NCBI RefSeq assembly: GCF_905207245.1
Contig: NZ_CAJLKP010000059.1
Location: 1 to 38,210 of the forward strand
Length of the DNA stretch: 38,210 nucleotides
Source: an uncultured Bacteroides sp.
GTDB lineage: Bacteria; Bacteroidota; Bacteroidia; Bacteroidales; Bacteroidaceae
Direction: 5' to 3'
Under the pieces are notes generated by a model. That model saw only the letters and a list, made by a program, of their open reading frames with translations. It had not been told where the DNA came from and did no database searches. Positions 17,223 to 23,566 of this stretch are shown piece after piece. Position numbers and translations under genes: made by a program. Each line of letters opens with the position of its first letter. The first letter of the stretch is position 1.

Positions 17223-17252
17223 ATAAGACGCCCGATTTGGGAATTAGTTGCA
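17223..17252 (-). promoter_or_regulatory. ECF-type autoregulated promoter of the sigma operon
   Basis: On the minus strand, -35 TGCAACTAAT (17252-17243) and -10 CGTCTTAT (17230-17223) with 16 bases between AAC and CGTC fit ECF promoters. In the duplicated copy (20094-20123) both elements are identical while the 12-base spacer between them has diverged at equal length, which marks them as functional. The predicted 5' leader is very short (about 15 bases). Confidence 0.65.
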
Positions 17253-17359
17253 GGGGAAAGAAAAAAATACAGGTAAACCCAAATCTTCAAAACAAGAATA
17301 TTCATGGGGTAGCTTTAATGTTTGTAAATAAAATGCTAAAGCACCAATTATCCGCTTAC

Positions 17360-17419
17360 AAGAAGTTAAGAGTTTGTCGACAAGGAGTTAACTTCCTGTT
17401 GACAAACTCTTAACTTCTT
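17360..17419. repeat. 60-bp near-perfect palindrome
   Basis: Arms 17360-17378 and 17401-17419 are perfect 19-bp inverted repeats, and the 22-base centre is itself nearly symmetrical around GTTAAC (17387-17392). The right half belongs to direct repeat DR1. The matching place in DR2 has only the right half. The stretch 17271-17359 between the sigma promoter and the palindrome shows no gene or clear signal. Confidence 0.75.
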
Positions 17420-17585
17420 ATCAACAAGAATACCACTTTTTGTAATTCGCTGATAACAAGCATTAAACCAGTCTTCTCACAAGATACTCTTTGTATATAA
17501 ATATCATTATTTCATGAATCAGACTGGAAGACGGATTAAAAATCCTAATACTCAAGAACGGGGGATGACACATCCGCCGGGACGG
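17387..17585. repeat. Direct repeat DR1 (left of the AbiE pair)
   Basis: 199-bp repeat matching 19608-19806 at constant offset 2221 with 5 differences by eye (about 97% identity). It contains a 22-bp stretch (17532-17553) whose inverted copy, with one mismatch, lies at 19561-19582. It ends 28-33 bases before the AbiE promoter. Confidence 0.9.
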
Positions 17586-17618
17586 GACACGGAATCGACT
17601 TAAAAACGACTATTTGTT

Positions 17619-17648
17619 TTGGCTGTCTCACGAAATATTGTACTTTTG
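17619..17648 (+). promoter_or_regulatory. Promoter of the AbiE operon
   Basis: TTG at 17619-17621, a 19-base spacer and TACTTTTG at 17641-17648: an exact match to the Bacteroides housekeeping consensus. The antitoxin ATG at 17701 follows after 52 bases, with an inverted repeat between. Confidence 0.75.
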
Positions 17649-17657
17649 CATTGAATA

Positions 17658-17686
17658 TGTCGCCAAAAAAAATGTTTTTGGCGACA
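17658..17686. promoter_or_regulatory. Putative antitoxin operator
   Basis: Perfect 12-bp inverted repeat TGTCGCCAAAAA / TTTTTGGCGACA with a 5-base centre. It begins 10 bases after the -7 box and ends 14 bases before the antitoxin ATG. AbiEi antitoxins are known to repress their own operon by binding inverted repeats, so this is the natural operator candidate. It could also fold as a leader hairpin. Confidence 0.6.
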
Positions 17687-17700
17687 AAACAAAGGTAAAA

Positions 17701-18312
17701 ATGGCATCACAAAGTATTGAAAATAAAGTGCTTGATATGATAAAAAGGAGAAAGTACGGCACTATATTGTTTGCGAGTGATTTCGCTGATATGGGAGAGC
17801 GTAAGACCATCAACAAGGCTTTTGAACGTATAGCTACGTCCGGCAAGATTATCCGTCTTGCGAGGGGGATTTACTGCAAGCCGAAAGTCGATACCGAATT
17901 TGGTTTCGGTATCATGTACCCCAGCGTGGACGATGTTGCCCAAGCCATTGCCCAAAGGGACAAATGTCGCATCGTGCCGACCGGTGACGCGGCACTGAAC
18001 AAACTCGGACTTTCCACACAAGTGCCGATGAACGCAGTTTATTTTACCGACGGCACCCCCCGCAGATTAAAAATCTATAACGGTAGAGGTATCCTCTTCA
18101 AGCACGTTGTACCCAAACGGCTCGATTTCAAATCGGAACTGATGATGCTGATTACTTTCGCTCTTCAGACGCTCGGTCAGGGCAATGTGAGCGAGGAACA
18201 ACTCAACCGAATCAAGCAACTATTATCCAATGAACCCAAAGAACGAATCGCCGAGGATCTGAAATTGGTTCCGGGCTGGATACGCTCCATAATATTAAAA
18301 GCGTATGAATAA
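17701..18312 (+). CDS. AbiEi-like antitoxin (DUF6088)
   Basis: 203-residue protein, antitoxin and autorepressor half of a type IV AbiE-like toxin-antitoxin pair. The N-terminal winged-helix part (about 1-55) ends in RLARGIYCKPK, a typical AbiEi-family motif; the remainder matches DUF6088 (PTGDAALNKLGLSTQVP, TDGTPRRLKI). ATG 17701 is chosen because the longer in-frame start at 17614 lies upstream of and inside the promoter and operator. It overlaps the toxin gene by 8 bases, which gives coupled translation. Confidence 0.87.
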   Translation: MASQSIENKVLDMIKRRKYGTILFASDFADMGERKTINKAFERIATSGKIIRLARGIYCKPKVDTEFGFGIMYPSVDDVAQAIAQRDKCRIVPTGDAALNKLGLSTQVPMNAVYFTDGTPRRLKIYNGRGILFKHVVPKRLDFKSELMMLITFALQTLGQGNVSEEQLNRIKQLLSNEPKERIAEDLKLVPGWIRSIILKAYE

Positions 18313-19312
18313 TTGTCTTCAACTTCCCGCAGACAAACGTCGCACCATCTATGAACAAGTCAGTCTGCGCCTGGGCATCGACGATCCTAAAGCGATAGAA
18401 AAGGATATTTGGGTAACGGGGATTCTTCAGGCAGTCTATACTCTCCCGTATGCGGACAAGTTGGTGTTCAAAGGGGGATCATCATTGAGTAAAATATGGA
18501 ACCTGATTTTGAGATTTTCGGAAGATATTGATCTTGCTATCGACAGAGGCATCTTCGGTTTGGAAGGCGATCTGACGAAGAAACAACTAAAAAAATTGCG
18601 CAAGGCGTCATCGCTGTTTGTCAAGGATGTCTTTGCAGTGGACTTGCAGAATACAATTCATGCGAACGGGCTGGCCGACTATTGTACGATAACCGCAGAT
18701 CCGGACGGCGAAGGAGACGCGACTTACCCGGAGCCTCGGAAAGTGCATATCGCTTACGAATCGGTTTTCGGAAATGCCGCACCGGATTATCTGCAATCCG
18801 AAGTGCTGTTGGAAATCGGAGCACGCTCTCTGTTTGAGCCGACAGCCAAGGCTAAAATCAAGTCGTTGGTAAGCGAAAATTCTACGATAGATACTACCTT
18901 TGCTGATGTTGATATTATCTCCGCCGTACCTGAAAAGACTTTTTTGGAGAAGGTGTTTCTGCTCCATGAACTGTTTACTACCGATGGTTGCCGTACTGCC
19001 AATCGCAAGTCACGCCATCTTTACGACCTGATGAAAATGATGGACGAGCCGTTTGCCAGAGATGCTGTCCATGATGATGAGCTGTGGAATACTATCCATC
19101 ATCACCGGGAGGTGTTCACCTCCATAAAGGATGTGGACTACACGCCCGATATACGCAAACGCATTGTCCTTTTGCCACCGGAAGAGGTGCTGAAAGTATG
19201 GCAGGAGGATTATAAAGCCATGCAGGAGTCTATGATATATGGAGAGCAAGTTACATTTGAGCAACTTTTGTCGAAGATACAGGAGTTGCAGGCACGATTC
19301 CGTTCTATCTGA
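18305..19312 (+). CDS. AbiEii-like nucleotidyltransferase toxin
   Basis: 335-residue toxin of the AbiEii/AbiGii family, a nucleotidyltransferase that in studied relatives modifies tRNA and stops growth, often to abort phage infection. The active-site signature is intact: FKGGSSLSKIW (55-65) followed by the metal-binding acids D74 and D76 in FSEDIDLAIDR. The C-terminal helical half contains DLMKMMDEPFARDAV. It is co-transcribed with the overlapping antitoxin, and the pair lies between direct repeats. Phage defence is inferred from the family. Confidence 0.88.
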   Translation: MNNCLQLPADKRRTIYEQVSLRLGIDDPKAIEKDIWVTGILQAVYTLPYADKLVFKGGSSLSKIWNLILRFSEDIDLAIDRGIFGLEGDLTKKQLKKLRKASSLFVKDVFAVDLQNTIHANGLADYCTITADPDGEGDATYPEPRKVHIAYESVFGNAAPDYLQSEVLLEIGARSLFEPTAKAKIKSLVSENSTIDTTFADVDIISAVPEKTFLEKVFLLHELFTTDGCRTANRKSRHLYDLMKMMDEPFARDAVHDDELWNTIHHHREVFTSIKDVDYTPDIRKRIVLLPPEEVLKVWQEDYKAMQESMIYGEQVTFEQLLSKIQELQARFRSI

Positions 19313-19319
19313 TTTTGCA

Positions 19320-19517
19320 GTGGAAGCGAATATTCTGTGCGTGATTCTGCTTTGCCTCGCGAGCGGGCTGCTGTATGGCATCGGCTTTTGGAGACGAAAG
19401 ACCGCAGATGCGGCGTTTGCTGCCGCACAGACGGCTGGCAGTGATGAGCAACGTGACCGCTTCTGCCGCATGGCCGTGTTGGCCGGGCATCGGGATAAAG
19501 GTACACTTTTTAGTTGA
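19320..19517 (+). CDS. Possible small membrane protein after AbiEii
   Basis: Open frame of 65 residues from GTG 19320, 7 bases after the toxin stop. It has one hydrophobic segment (about 4-20), then a charged tail with Ala-rich helix and an ending AVLAGHRDKGTLFS. The tidy membrane-plus-tail layout and placement within the repeat-bounded island favour a real gene, but the start is uncertain and I do not recognise the family. Function unknown. Confidence 0.35.
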   Translation: MEANILCVILLCLASGLLYGIGFWRRKTADAAFAAAQTAGSDEQRDRFCRMAVLAGHRDKGTLFS

Positions 19518-19535
19518 AATTCCGTTCCATCGCTC

Positions 19536-19556
19536 CATCGGATATGTTATCCGATG
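19536..19556. repeat. Small hairpin after the AbiE island genes
   Basis: Perfect 9-bp stem CATCGGATA / TATCCGATG with a 3-base loop. There is no T-run, so at most a weak transcription end or RNA-stability hairpin. Confidence 0.45.
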
Positions 19557-19560
19557 ATTA

Positions 19561-19582
19561 GAGTATTAGGATTTGTAATCCG
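19561..19582. repeat. Inverted copy of the 22-bp motif in DR1/DR2
   Basis: Matches the reverse complement of 17532-17553 at 21 of 22 positions, and also pairs with 19753-19774. With 17532-17553 it brackets the AbiE genes as possible terminal inverted repeats of a ~2.05 kb unit. Confidence 0.6.
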
Positions 19583-19607
19583 CTAATATACGGGAAAGGG
19601 TAGCGGG

Positions 19608-19806
19608 GTTAACTTCCTGTTGACAAACTCTTAACTTCTTGTCAACAAGAATACCACTTTTCGTAATTCGCTGATAACAAGCATTAAACCAGTCTTCTCA
19701 CAAGACACTCTTTGTATATAAATATCATTATTTCATGAATCAGACTGGAAGACAGATTAAAAATCCTAATACTCAAGAACGGCGGATGACACATCCGCCG
19801 GGACGG
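19608..19806. repeat. Direct repeat DR2 (right of the AbiE pair)
   Basis: 199-bp copy of 17387-17585 with 5 differences. Its right end abuts (within 2 bases) the broken end of the sigma-gene duplicate at 19809. It contains a short perfect hairpin GGCGGATG/CATCCGCC (19782-19800 area) that has one change in DR1. An apparent 120-residue reading frame crossing this repeat is not considered a gene. Confidence 0.9.
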
Positions 19807-19808
19807 AC

Positions 19809-20073
19809 GAATCGAGCGAAGTATGCTCACCCCGGCGTTGCTGCTGACGGTAGAAGGAGATGCAGGTGTTCAGCCCTACACGATAAATCCACGAAGAAGG
19901 TTTGCCTTTTCCTTCATACCCATCGCCCCCCGCCAAAGGTTTATCACGACATCCTGATAGAGATCTTTAAAATTATCCCCATCCGTAGCGTACATGTAGC
20001 AGATTTTATAGATCACTCGTTTGTATTCCACGATAAGGAAAGTGAACTGTTTTTCTTTCGTATTCTGTTCCAT
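19809..20073 (-). pseudogene. Truncated, frameshifted duplicate of the ECF sigma gene
   Basis: The minus strand from ATG 20073 matches the start of the intact sigma gene at 16937-17202: for example YKRVIYKICYMYATDGDNF is unchanged. A one-base deletion around 19922-19940 shifts the frame after residue ~48, so only a 65-residue product remains (19876-20073). Beyond the shift, homology continues (GKGKPSSWIYR-like, then the QQQRRGE-like part) to about residue 88 and stops at DR2. Region 4 is missing, so it cannot act as a normal sigma factor. Confidence 0.85.
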
Positions 20074-20093
20074 CTTAAGATAGTCTTTTGTAC

Positions 20094-20123
20094 ATAAGAC
20101 GCCGGCTTTGAATATTAGTTGCA
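20094..20123 (-). promoter_or_regulatory. Conserved ECF promoter of the sigma pseudogene
   Basis: Same -35 TGCAACTAAT and -10 CGTCTTAT, same spacing, as upstream of the intact sigma gene, with a diverged 12-base spacer. It could still be transcribed by the intact sigma factor. Confidence 0.55.
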
Positions 20124-20170
20124 GGAGGGAAGAAAAAAAAGCAAGTTAAAGCTGTTTTTACGCTCAGAAT

Positions 20171-20280
20171 TTGCCATCTTTTGCCACTGCATTGGCAAAG
20201 TTTTGCCAAGCCTATGGCAAAGTCTTGCCACCCTGATGGCAAAAGTTTGCCAAGCCCATGGCAAGACATTGGCAAAATAA
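20171..20280. repeat. Five-unit, 22-bp palindromic tandem array
   Basis: Units start at 20171, 20193, 20215, 20237 and 20259, exactly 22 bases apart. The three middle units contain a 16-base near-palindrome such as TGGCAAAGTTTTGCCA followed by a 6-base linker; the outer two are diverged. It lies between the sigma pseudogene promoter and the structured RNA. There are no CRISPR-like unique spacers. Confidence 0.85.
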
Positions 20281-20388
20281 CAGTAACGATTACCTCGCTT
20301 AGAGGTCACTGTTCCAGCAGGGTTAGCTATAAAAAAATTATAGCTCATTTCTGCCTCACTCTATACATACTTTTTCAAAAAAAACGTG

Positions 20389-20396
20389 TACCTTTG
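20389..20396 (+). promoter_or_regulatory. -7 box upstream of the structured RNA
   Basis: TACCTTTG fits TAnnTTTG. No ideal -33 TTG is seen. It would start transcription near 20401. Confidence 0.45.
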
Positions 20397-20400
20397 TTGC

Positions 20401-20646
20401 GTATTTCTTTCGTAGGAAAGAGATATATTTTCCGATTTGGAGATATCATTTTATTATTCGTAACTTCTAAAGTCTGGTAAATTTTTGCAAGAGCGAATAA
20501 TAAGTGGAAGTCTCCACGTCTGGGTTGCGTATAACTTTGTTATATACACTCTGGCGTGGGGCTATTGCTTATTGTTTTCTTGACGGGTTTACCAGAGCCT
20601 TGGAGTTGAATAATAATGCCAATAGTTCCCACGCCTCTTTTTTTTT
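20401..20646 (+). ncRNA. Structured RNA, possible 6S-like or riboregulator leader
   Basis: Non-coding stretch with a promoter box before it and a T9 run after a hairpin. Fold A is one long rod: 20473-20481 with 20588-20596 (9 bp), 20496-20504 with about 20568-20576, 20512-20520 with 20553-20561 (9 bp with G-U pairs), and a tip at 20529-20547; an internal bubble lies between the middle stems. Fold B pairs 20553-20567 with 20620-20635 and makes the terminator. The folds share 20553-20576, so they exclude each other. Rod plus bubble recalls 6S RNA, but I cannot confirm a family; a switch controlling the 74-residue gene behind it is the alternative. Confidence 0.5.
20553..20646 (+). terminator. 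Terminator of the structured RNA
   Basis: GGCGTGGG (20553-20560) pairs with CCCACGCC (20628-20635), extended by CTATTG/CAATAG, and is followed by nine T residues (20638-20646). The loop is long and contains further pairing (TTATT/AATAA). Confidence 0.6.
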
Positions 20647-20697
20647 ACAGTTAGAGAAGTAGGAACACACGACTAACCCTTTAAAACTTATAACACG

Positions 20698-20922
20698 ATG
20701 GATGAACCTCTTACCTGCTCCTGCCAGATGAAAACCGACTTAGAAAACTCGGCCGATGCTTTTTCTTTTTTTAAAGAGAATTACCCCTTATCCAGTATTA
20801 CGAATAATCTGAATACACTTTCCAAGCAAGAACTGCGCTGCGCTTGTTGCCTAATGGGGACTGCCTTAATGGCAATGTCCCGGAAGAAAACAATTTGGGA
20901 GCGATTGAAAGCAAAGAAGTAG
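20698..20922 (+). CDS. Small cysteine-containing hypothetical protein
   Basis: 74-residue soluble protein I do not recognise. It has Cys8, Cys10 and a CACC pair-like segment (LRCACCLMG, about 48-56) and a basic C terminus (SRKKTIWERLKAKK). It is preceded by the structured RNA and its terminator, so expression may depend on read-through. The purM promoter lies 51 bases downstream. Metal or redox function is only a guess from the cysteines. Confidence 0.55.
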   Translation: MDEPLTCSCQMKTDLENSADAFSFFKENYPLSSITNNLNTLSKQELRCACCLMGTALMAMSRKKTIWERLKAKK

Positions 20923-20972
20923 AGTTAGGCTATTTTCTTATGCAAACTCAAGGCTATAAGCAAAATAATCGC

Positions 20973-20980
20973 TACTTTTG
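20973..20980 (+). promoter_or_regulatory. -7 box for purM
   Basis: TACTTTTG fits TAnnTTTG and lies 29 bases before the purM ATG. No clear -33 TTG is visible at the normal distance. Confidence 0.6.
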
Positions 20981-21009
20981 CGCATTCAATTGAAAAAACA
21001 TATCAACTC

Positions 21010-22179
21010 ATGAGTAACCAAAGATACATGATGCGTGGTGTCAGCGCGTCTAAAGAAGATGTGCACAATGCCATCAAGAACATCGACAAAGGTATTTTCC
21101 CGCAAGCTTTCTGCAAAATCATCCCCGACATTTTGGGTGGCGACCCGGAGTATTGCAACATCATGCATGCCGACGGTGCAGGAACCAAATCTTCACTGGC
21201 GTATATGTACTGGAAAGAAACCGGTGACCTCTCCGTATGGAAAGGGATTGCACAAGATGCCTTGATTATGAATATTGACGACCTGCTCTGCGTAGGTGCA
21301 GTAGATAATATCCTGGTGTCTTCCACCATCGGACGAAACAAGTTGATGATTCCGGGCGAAGTAATCTCCGCCATCATCAACGGTACGGACGAGTTGCTCG
21401 CCGAACTTCGTGAGATGGGCGTAGGCGTATATGCCACAGGCGGCGAAAATGCCGACGTGGGCGACCTGGTGCGTACCATTATCGTAGACAGTACCGTGAC
21501 TTGCCGCATGAAGCGCAGCGACGTGATTGACAATGCGAATATACGTCCGGGCGATGTGATTGTAGGTATGGCTTCTTACGGACAGGCTACTTACGAAAAA
21601 GAATATAATGGCGGTATGGGCAGCAACGGTCTTACTTCTGCCCGCCACGACGTATTCTCCAAATATCTGGCAGAGAAATATCCCGAAAGTTATGATAAGG
21701 CAGTGCCCGAAGAGCTGGTTTACAGTGGCGGTCTGAAGCTGACGGATGCCGTAGAAGGCAGTCCGCTGGATGCAGGCAAGCTGGTACTCTCCCCTACCCG
21801 CACGTATGCGCCGGTAGTGAAGAAGTTGCTGGATGCGCTTCGTGCAGATATTCATGGTATGGTACACTGCTCGGGTGGGGCACAGACCAAGGTGCTGCAC
21901 TTTATAGGTGATAACTGCCGTGTGATTAAGGATAATCTGTTCCCCGTTCCTCCTTTGTTCAAGACCATTAAGGAAGAGAGCAACACGGACTGGGCAGAGA
22001 TGTACAAAGTATTCAATATGGGGCACCGTCTGGAAGTATACCTGTCGCCCGAACATGCCGAAGAGGTAATCGCCATCAGCAAAAGCTTCGGTATCGATGC
22101 TCAGATTGTGGGACGCATTGAGGAAAGCGATAAAAAGGAGCTGATAATTAAAAGCGAATTCGGAGAATTCAAATATTAA
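21010..22179 (+). CDS. purM: Phosphoribosylformylglycinamidine cyclo-ligase (AIR synthase)
   Basis: ATP-dependent ring closure of FGAM to AIR, step five of purine synthesis. The 389-residue protein belongs to the AIRS/PurM-like superfamily: the N-terminal part has HADGAGTKSSLAYMYW (about 53-68) and DALIMNIDDLLCVGA, the C-terminal part HCSGGAQTKVLHF. It is longer than E. coli PurM (about 345 residues), the form usual in Bacteroidetes. A small membrane protein gene and prfA follow closely. Confidence 0.88.
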   Translation: MSNQRYMMRGVSASKEDVHNAIKNIDKGIFPQAFCKIIPDILGGDPEYCNIMHADGAGTKSSLAYMYWKETGDLSVWKGIAQDALIMNIDDLLCVGAVDNILVSSTIGRNKLMIPGEVISAIINGTDELLAELREMGVGVYATGGENADVGDLVRTIIVDSTVTCRMKRSDVIDNANIRPGDVIVGMASYGQATYEKEYNGGMGSNGLTSARHDVFSKYLAEKYPESYDKAVPEELVYSGGLKLTDAVEGSPLDAGKLVLSPTRTYAPVVKKLLDALRADIHGMVHCSGGAQTKVLHFIGDNCRVIKDNLFPVPPLFKTIKEESNTDWAEMYKVFNMGHRLEVYLSPEHAEEVIAISKSFGIDAQIVGRIEESDKKELIIKSEFGEFKY

Positions 22180-22199
22180 TCAAATATCTGACTAATAAA

Positions 22200-22403
22200 A
22201 TGAAGAAACTCATTTATATACTCTGCTGCCTTTTTTGCCTCTTTATCACCATAGATATGGGATGCGATATATGGGAACAAGTATCTACACAACCGTTCAC
22301 TTTCCGGATATTCATGCGTATACTTGCACTTTTGGGCTGGTGTTTCATCACTTATGGTGTTATCACCCGGAGATATAAATGGGTACAAAAACTTTGTAAA
22401 TAA
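22200..22403 (+). CDS. Small two-helix membrane protein
   Basis: 67 residues with two hydrophobic segments (about 4-19 and 38-55) and a basic C terminus (RRYKWVQKLCK). It sits 20 bases after purM and 5 bases before prfA, so it is likely co-transcribed with both. The charge pattern fits a genuine inner-membrane miniprotein. I do not recognise a family; function unknown. Confidence 0.6.
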   Translation: MKKLIYILCCLFCLFITIDMGCDIWEQVSTQPFTFRIFMRILALLGWCFITYGVITRRYKWVQKLCK

Positions 22404-22408
22404 AATAA

Positions 22409-23521
22409 ATGGCAGACAACAACACCATATTAGAAAAATTGGAAGGGCTCGTGGCCCGCTTCGAAGAAGTATCGACGCTGATTACAGACCCGGCAGTGAT
22501 TGCCGACCAGAAGCGTTATGTGAAGCTCACCAAAGAGTATAAAGAACTGGGCGACCTGATGAATGCCCGCAAAGAATATATCCAGGTGCTAAACGGCATT
22601 GAGGAAGCCAAAGAAATCATCACCAACGAAACAGACCCGGAAATGCGGGAAATGGCCCGTGAAGAGTTGGATGCCTGCCAGACCCGCCAGCCGGAACTGG
22701 AAGAACACATCAAACTCCTCCTCGTGCCCGCCGACCCACAGGACGGCAAAAATGCCATCCTCGAAATCCGTGGTGGCACGGGTGGCGACGAAGCCGCCAT
22801 CTTTGCCGGCGACCTCTTCCGCATGTACACCAAGTTCTGCGAAACAAAAGGCTGGAAGATGGAAATATCCAGCGTAAACGAAGGCGCCGCAGGCGGATTC
22901 AAGGAAATCATTTGCAGCATTACAGGAGATAATGTGTACGGAACCATGAAGTACGAATCAGGCGTACATCGCGTGCAGCGTGTTCCGGCCACCGAAACCC
23001 AGGGTCGTGTACATACTTCCGCCGCCAGTGTGGCTGTGCTTCCCGAAGCCGAAGAGTTTGATGTAGTCATCAACGAAGGCGAAATCAAATGGGATACCTT
23101 CCGAAGCGGCGGTGCCGGCGGACAGAACGTAAATAAGGTGGAGTCCGGTGTGCGCTTGCGCTACATCTGGAGAAACCCCAACACAGGCACTTCCGAAGAA
23201 ATACTGATAGAATGTACCGAAACGCGCGACCAACCTAAAAACAAAGAGCGCGCCCTCTCGCGTCTGCGTACTTTCATCTACGACAAGGAACACCAGAAAT
23301 ACTTGGACGACATTGCCTCCAAACGGAAAACGATGGTATCTACCGGAGACCGCTCCGCTAAAATCCGTACCTATAATTATCCGCAGGGACGCATCACCGA
23401 CCATCGCATCAACTATACCATCTATAACCTTGCCGCTTTTATGGATGGTGGCATCCAGGACTGCATAGATCACCTGATTGTTGCAGAGAATGCAGAACGG
23501 CTGAAAGAAAGTGAACTTTAA
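22409..23521 (+). CDS. prfA: Peptide chain release factor 1
   Basis: Class I release factor for UAA and UAG stop codons. The 370-residue protein shows the codon-recognition tripeptide PAT at 193-195 (RF1 type, not the SPF of RF2) and the catalytic GGQ at 237-239 in GGAGGQNVNKVESG. The tip helix and C-terminal domain are complete. It starts 5 bases after the small membrane protein. Confidence 0.97.
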   Translation: MADNNTILEKLEGLVARFEEVSTLITDPAVIADQKRYVKLTKEYKELGDLMNARKEYIQVLNGIEEAKEIITNETDPEMREMAREELDACQTRQPELEEHIKLLLVPADPQDGKNAILEIRGGTGGDEAAIFAGDLFRMYTKFCETKGWKMEISSVNEGAAGGFKEIICSITGDNVYGTMKYESGVHRVQRVPATETQGRVHTSAASVAVLPEAEEFDVVINEGEIKWDTFRSGGAGGQNVNKVESGVRLRYIWRNPNTGTSEEILIECTETRDQPKNKERALSRLRTFIYDKEHQKYLDDIASKRKTMVSTGDRSAKIRTYNYPQGRITDHRINYTIYNLAAFMDGGIQDCIDHLIVAENAERLKESEL

Positions 23522-23566
23522 TTCCAAGGGAAAGACATAGCCCCGGAAACTTCAACGGCAGAACAG

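Noticed and set aside
17614..17700. Earlier start for the AbiEi-like antitoxin
   Set aside because: The extension would be encoded by the promoter and the inverted-repeat operator; ATG 17701 begins at the conserved winged-helix part.
19735..20097. Plus-strand 120-residue open frame
   Set aside because: It runs from DR2 into the antisense of the sigma pseudogene; the part in DR1 leads into a different frame, so no conserved protein is encoded.
20171..20280. CRISPR array
   Set aside because: The whole 22-bp unit repeats with only a 6-base linker; there are no unique spacers of 30 or so bases and no cas genes.
21193..22056. Minus-strand 287-residue open frame
   Set aside because: Lies wholly antisense to purM, whose family match is clear; composition is typical of a codon-bias shadow frame.
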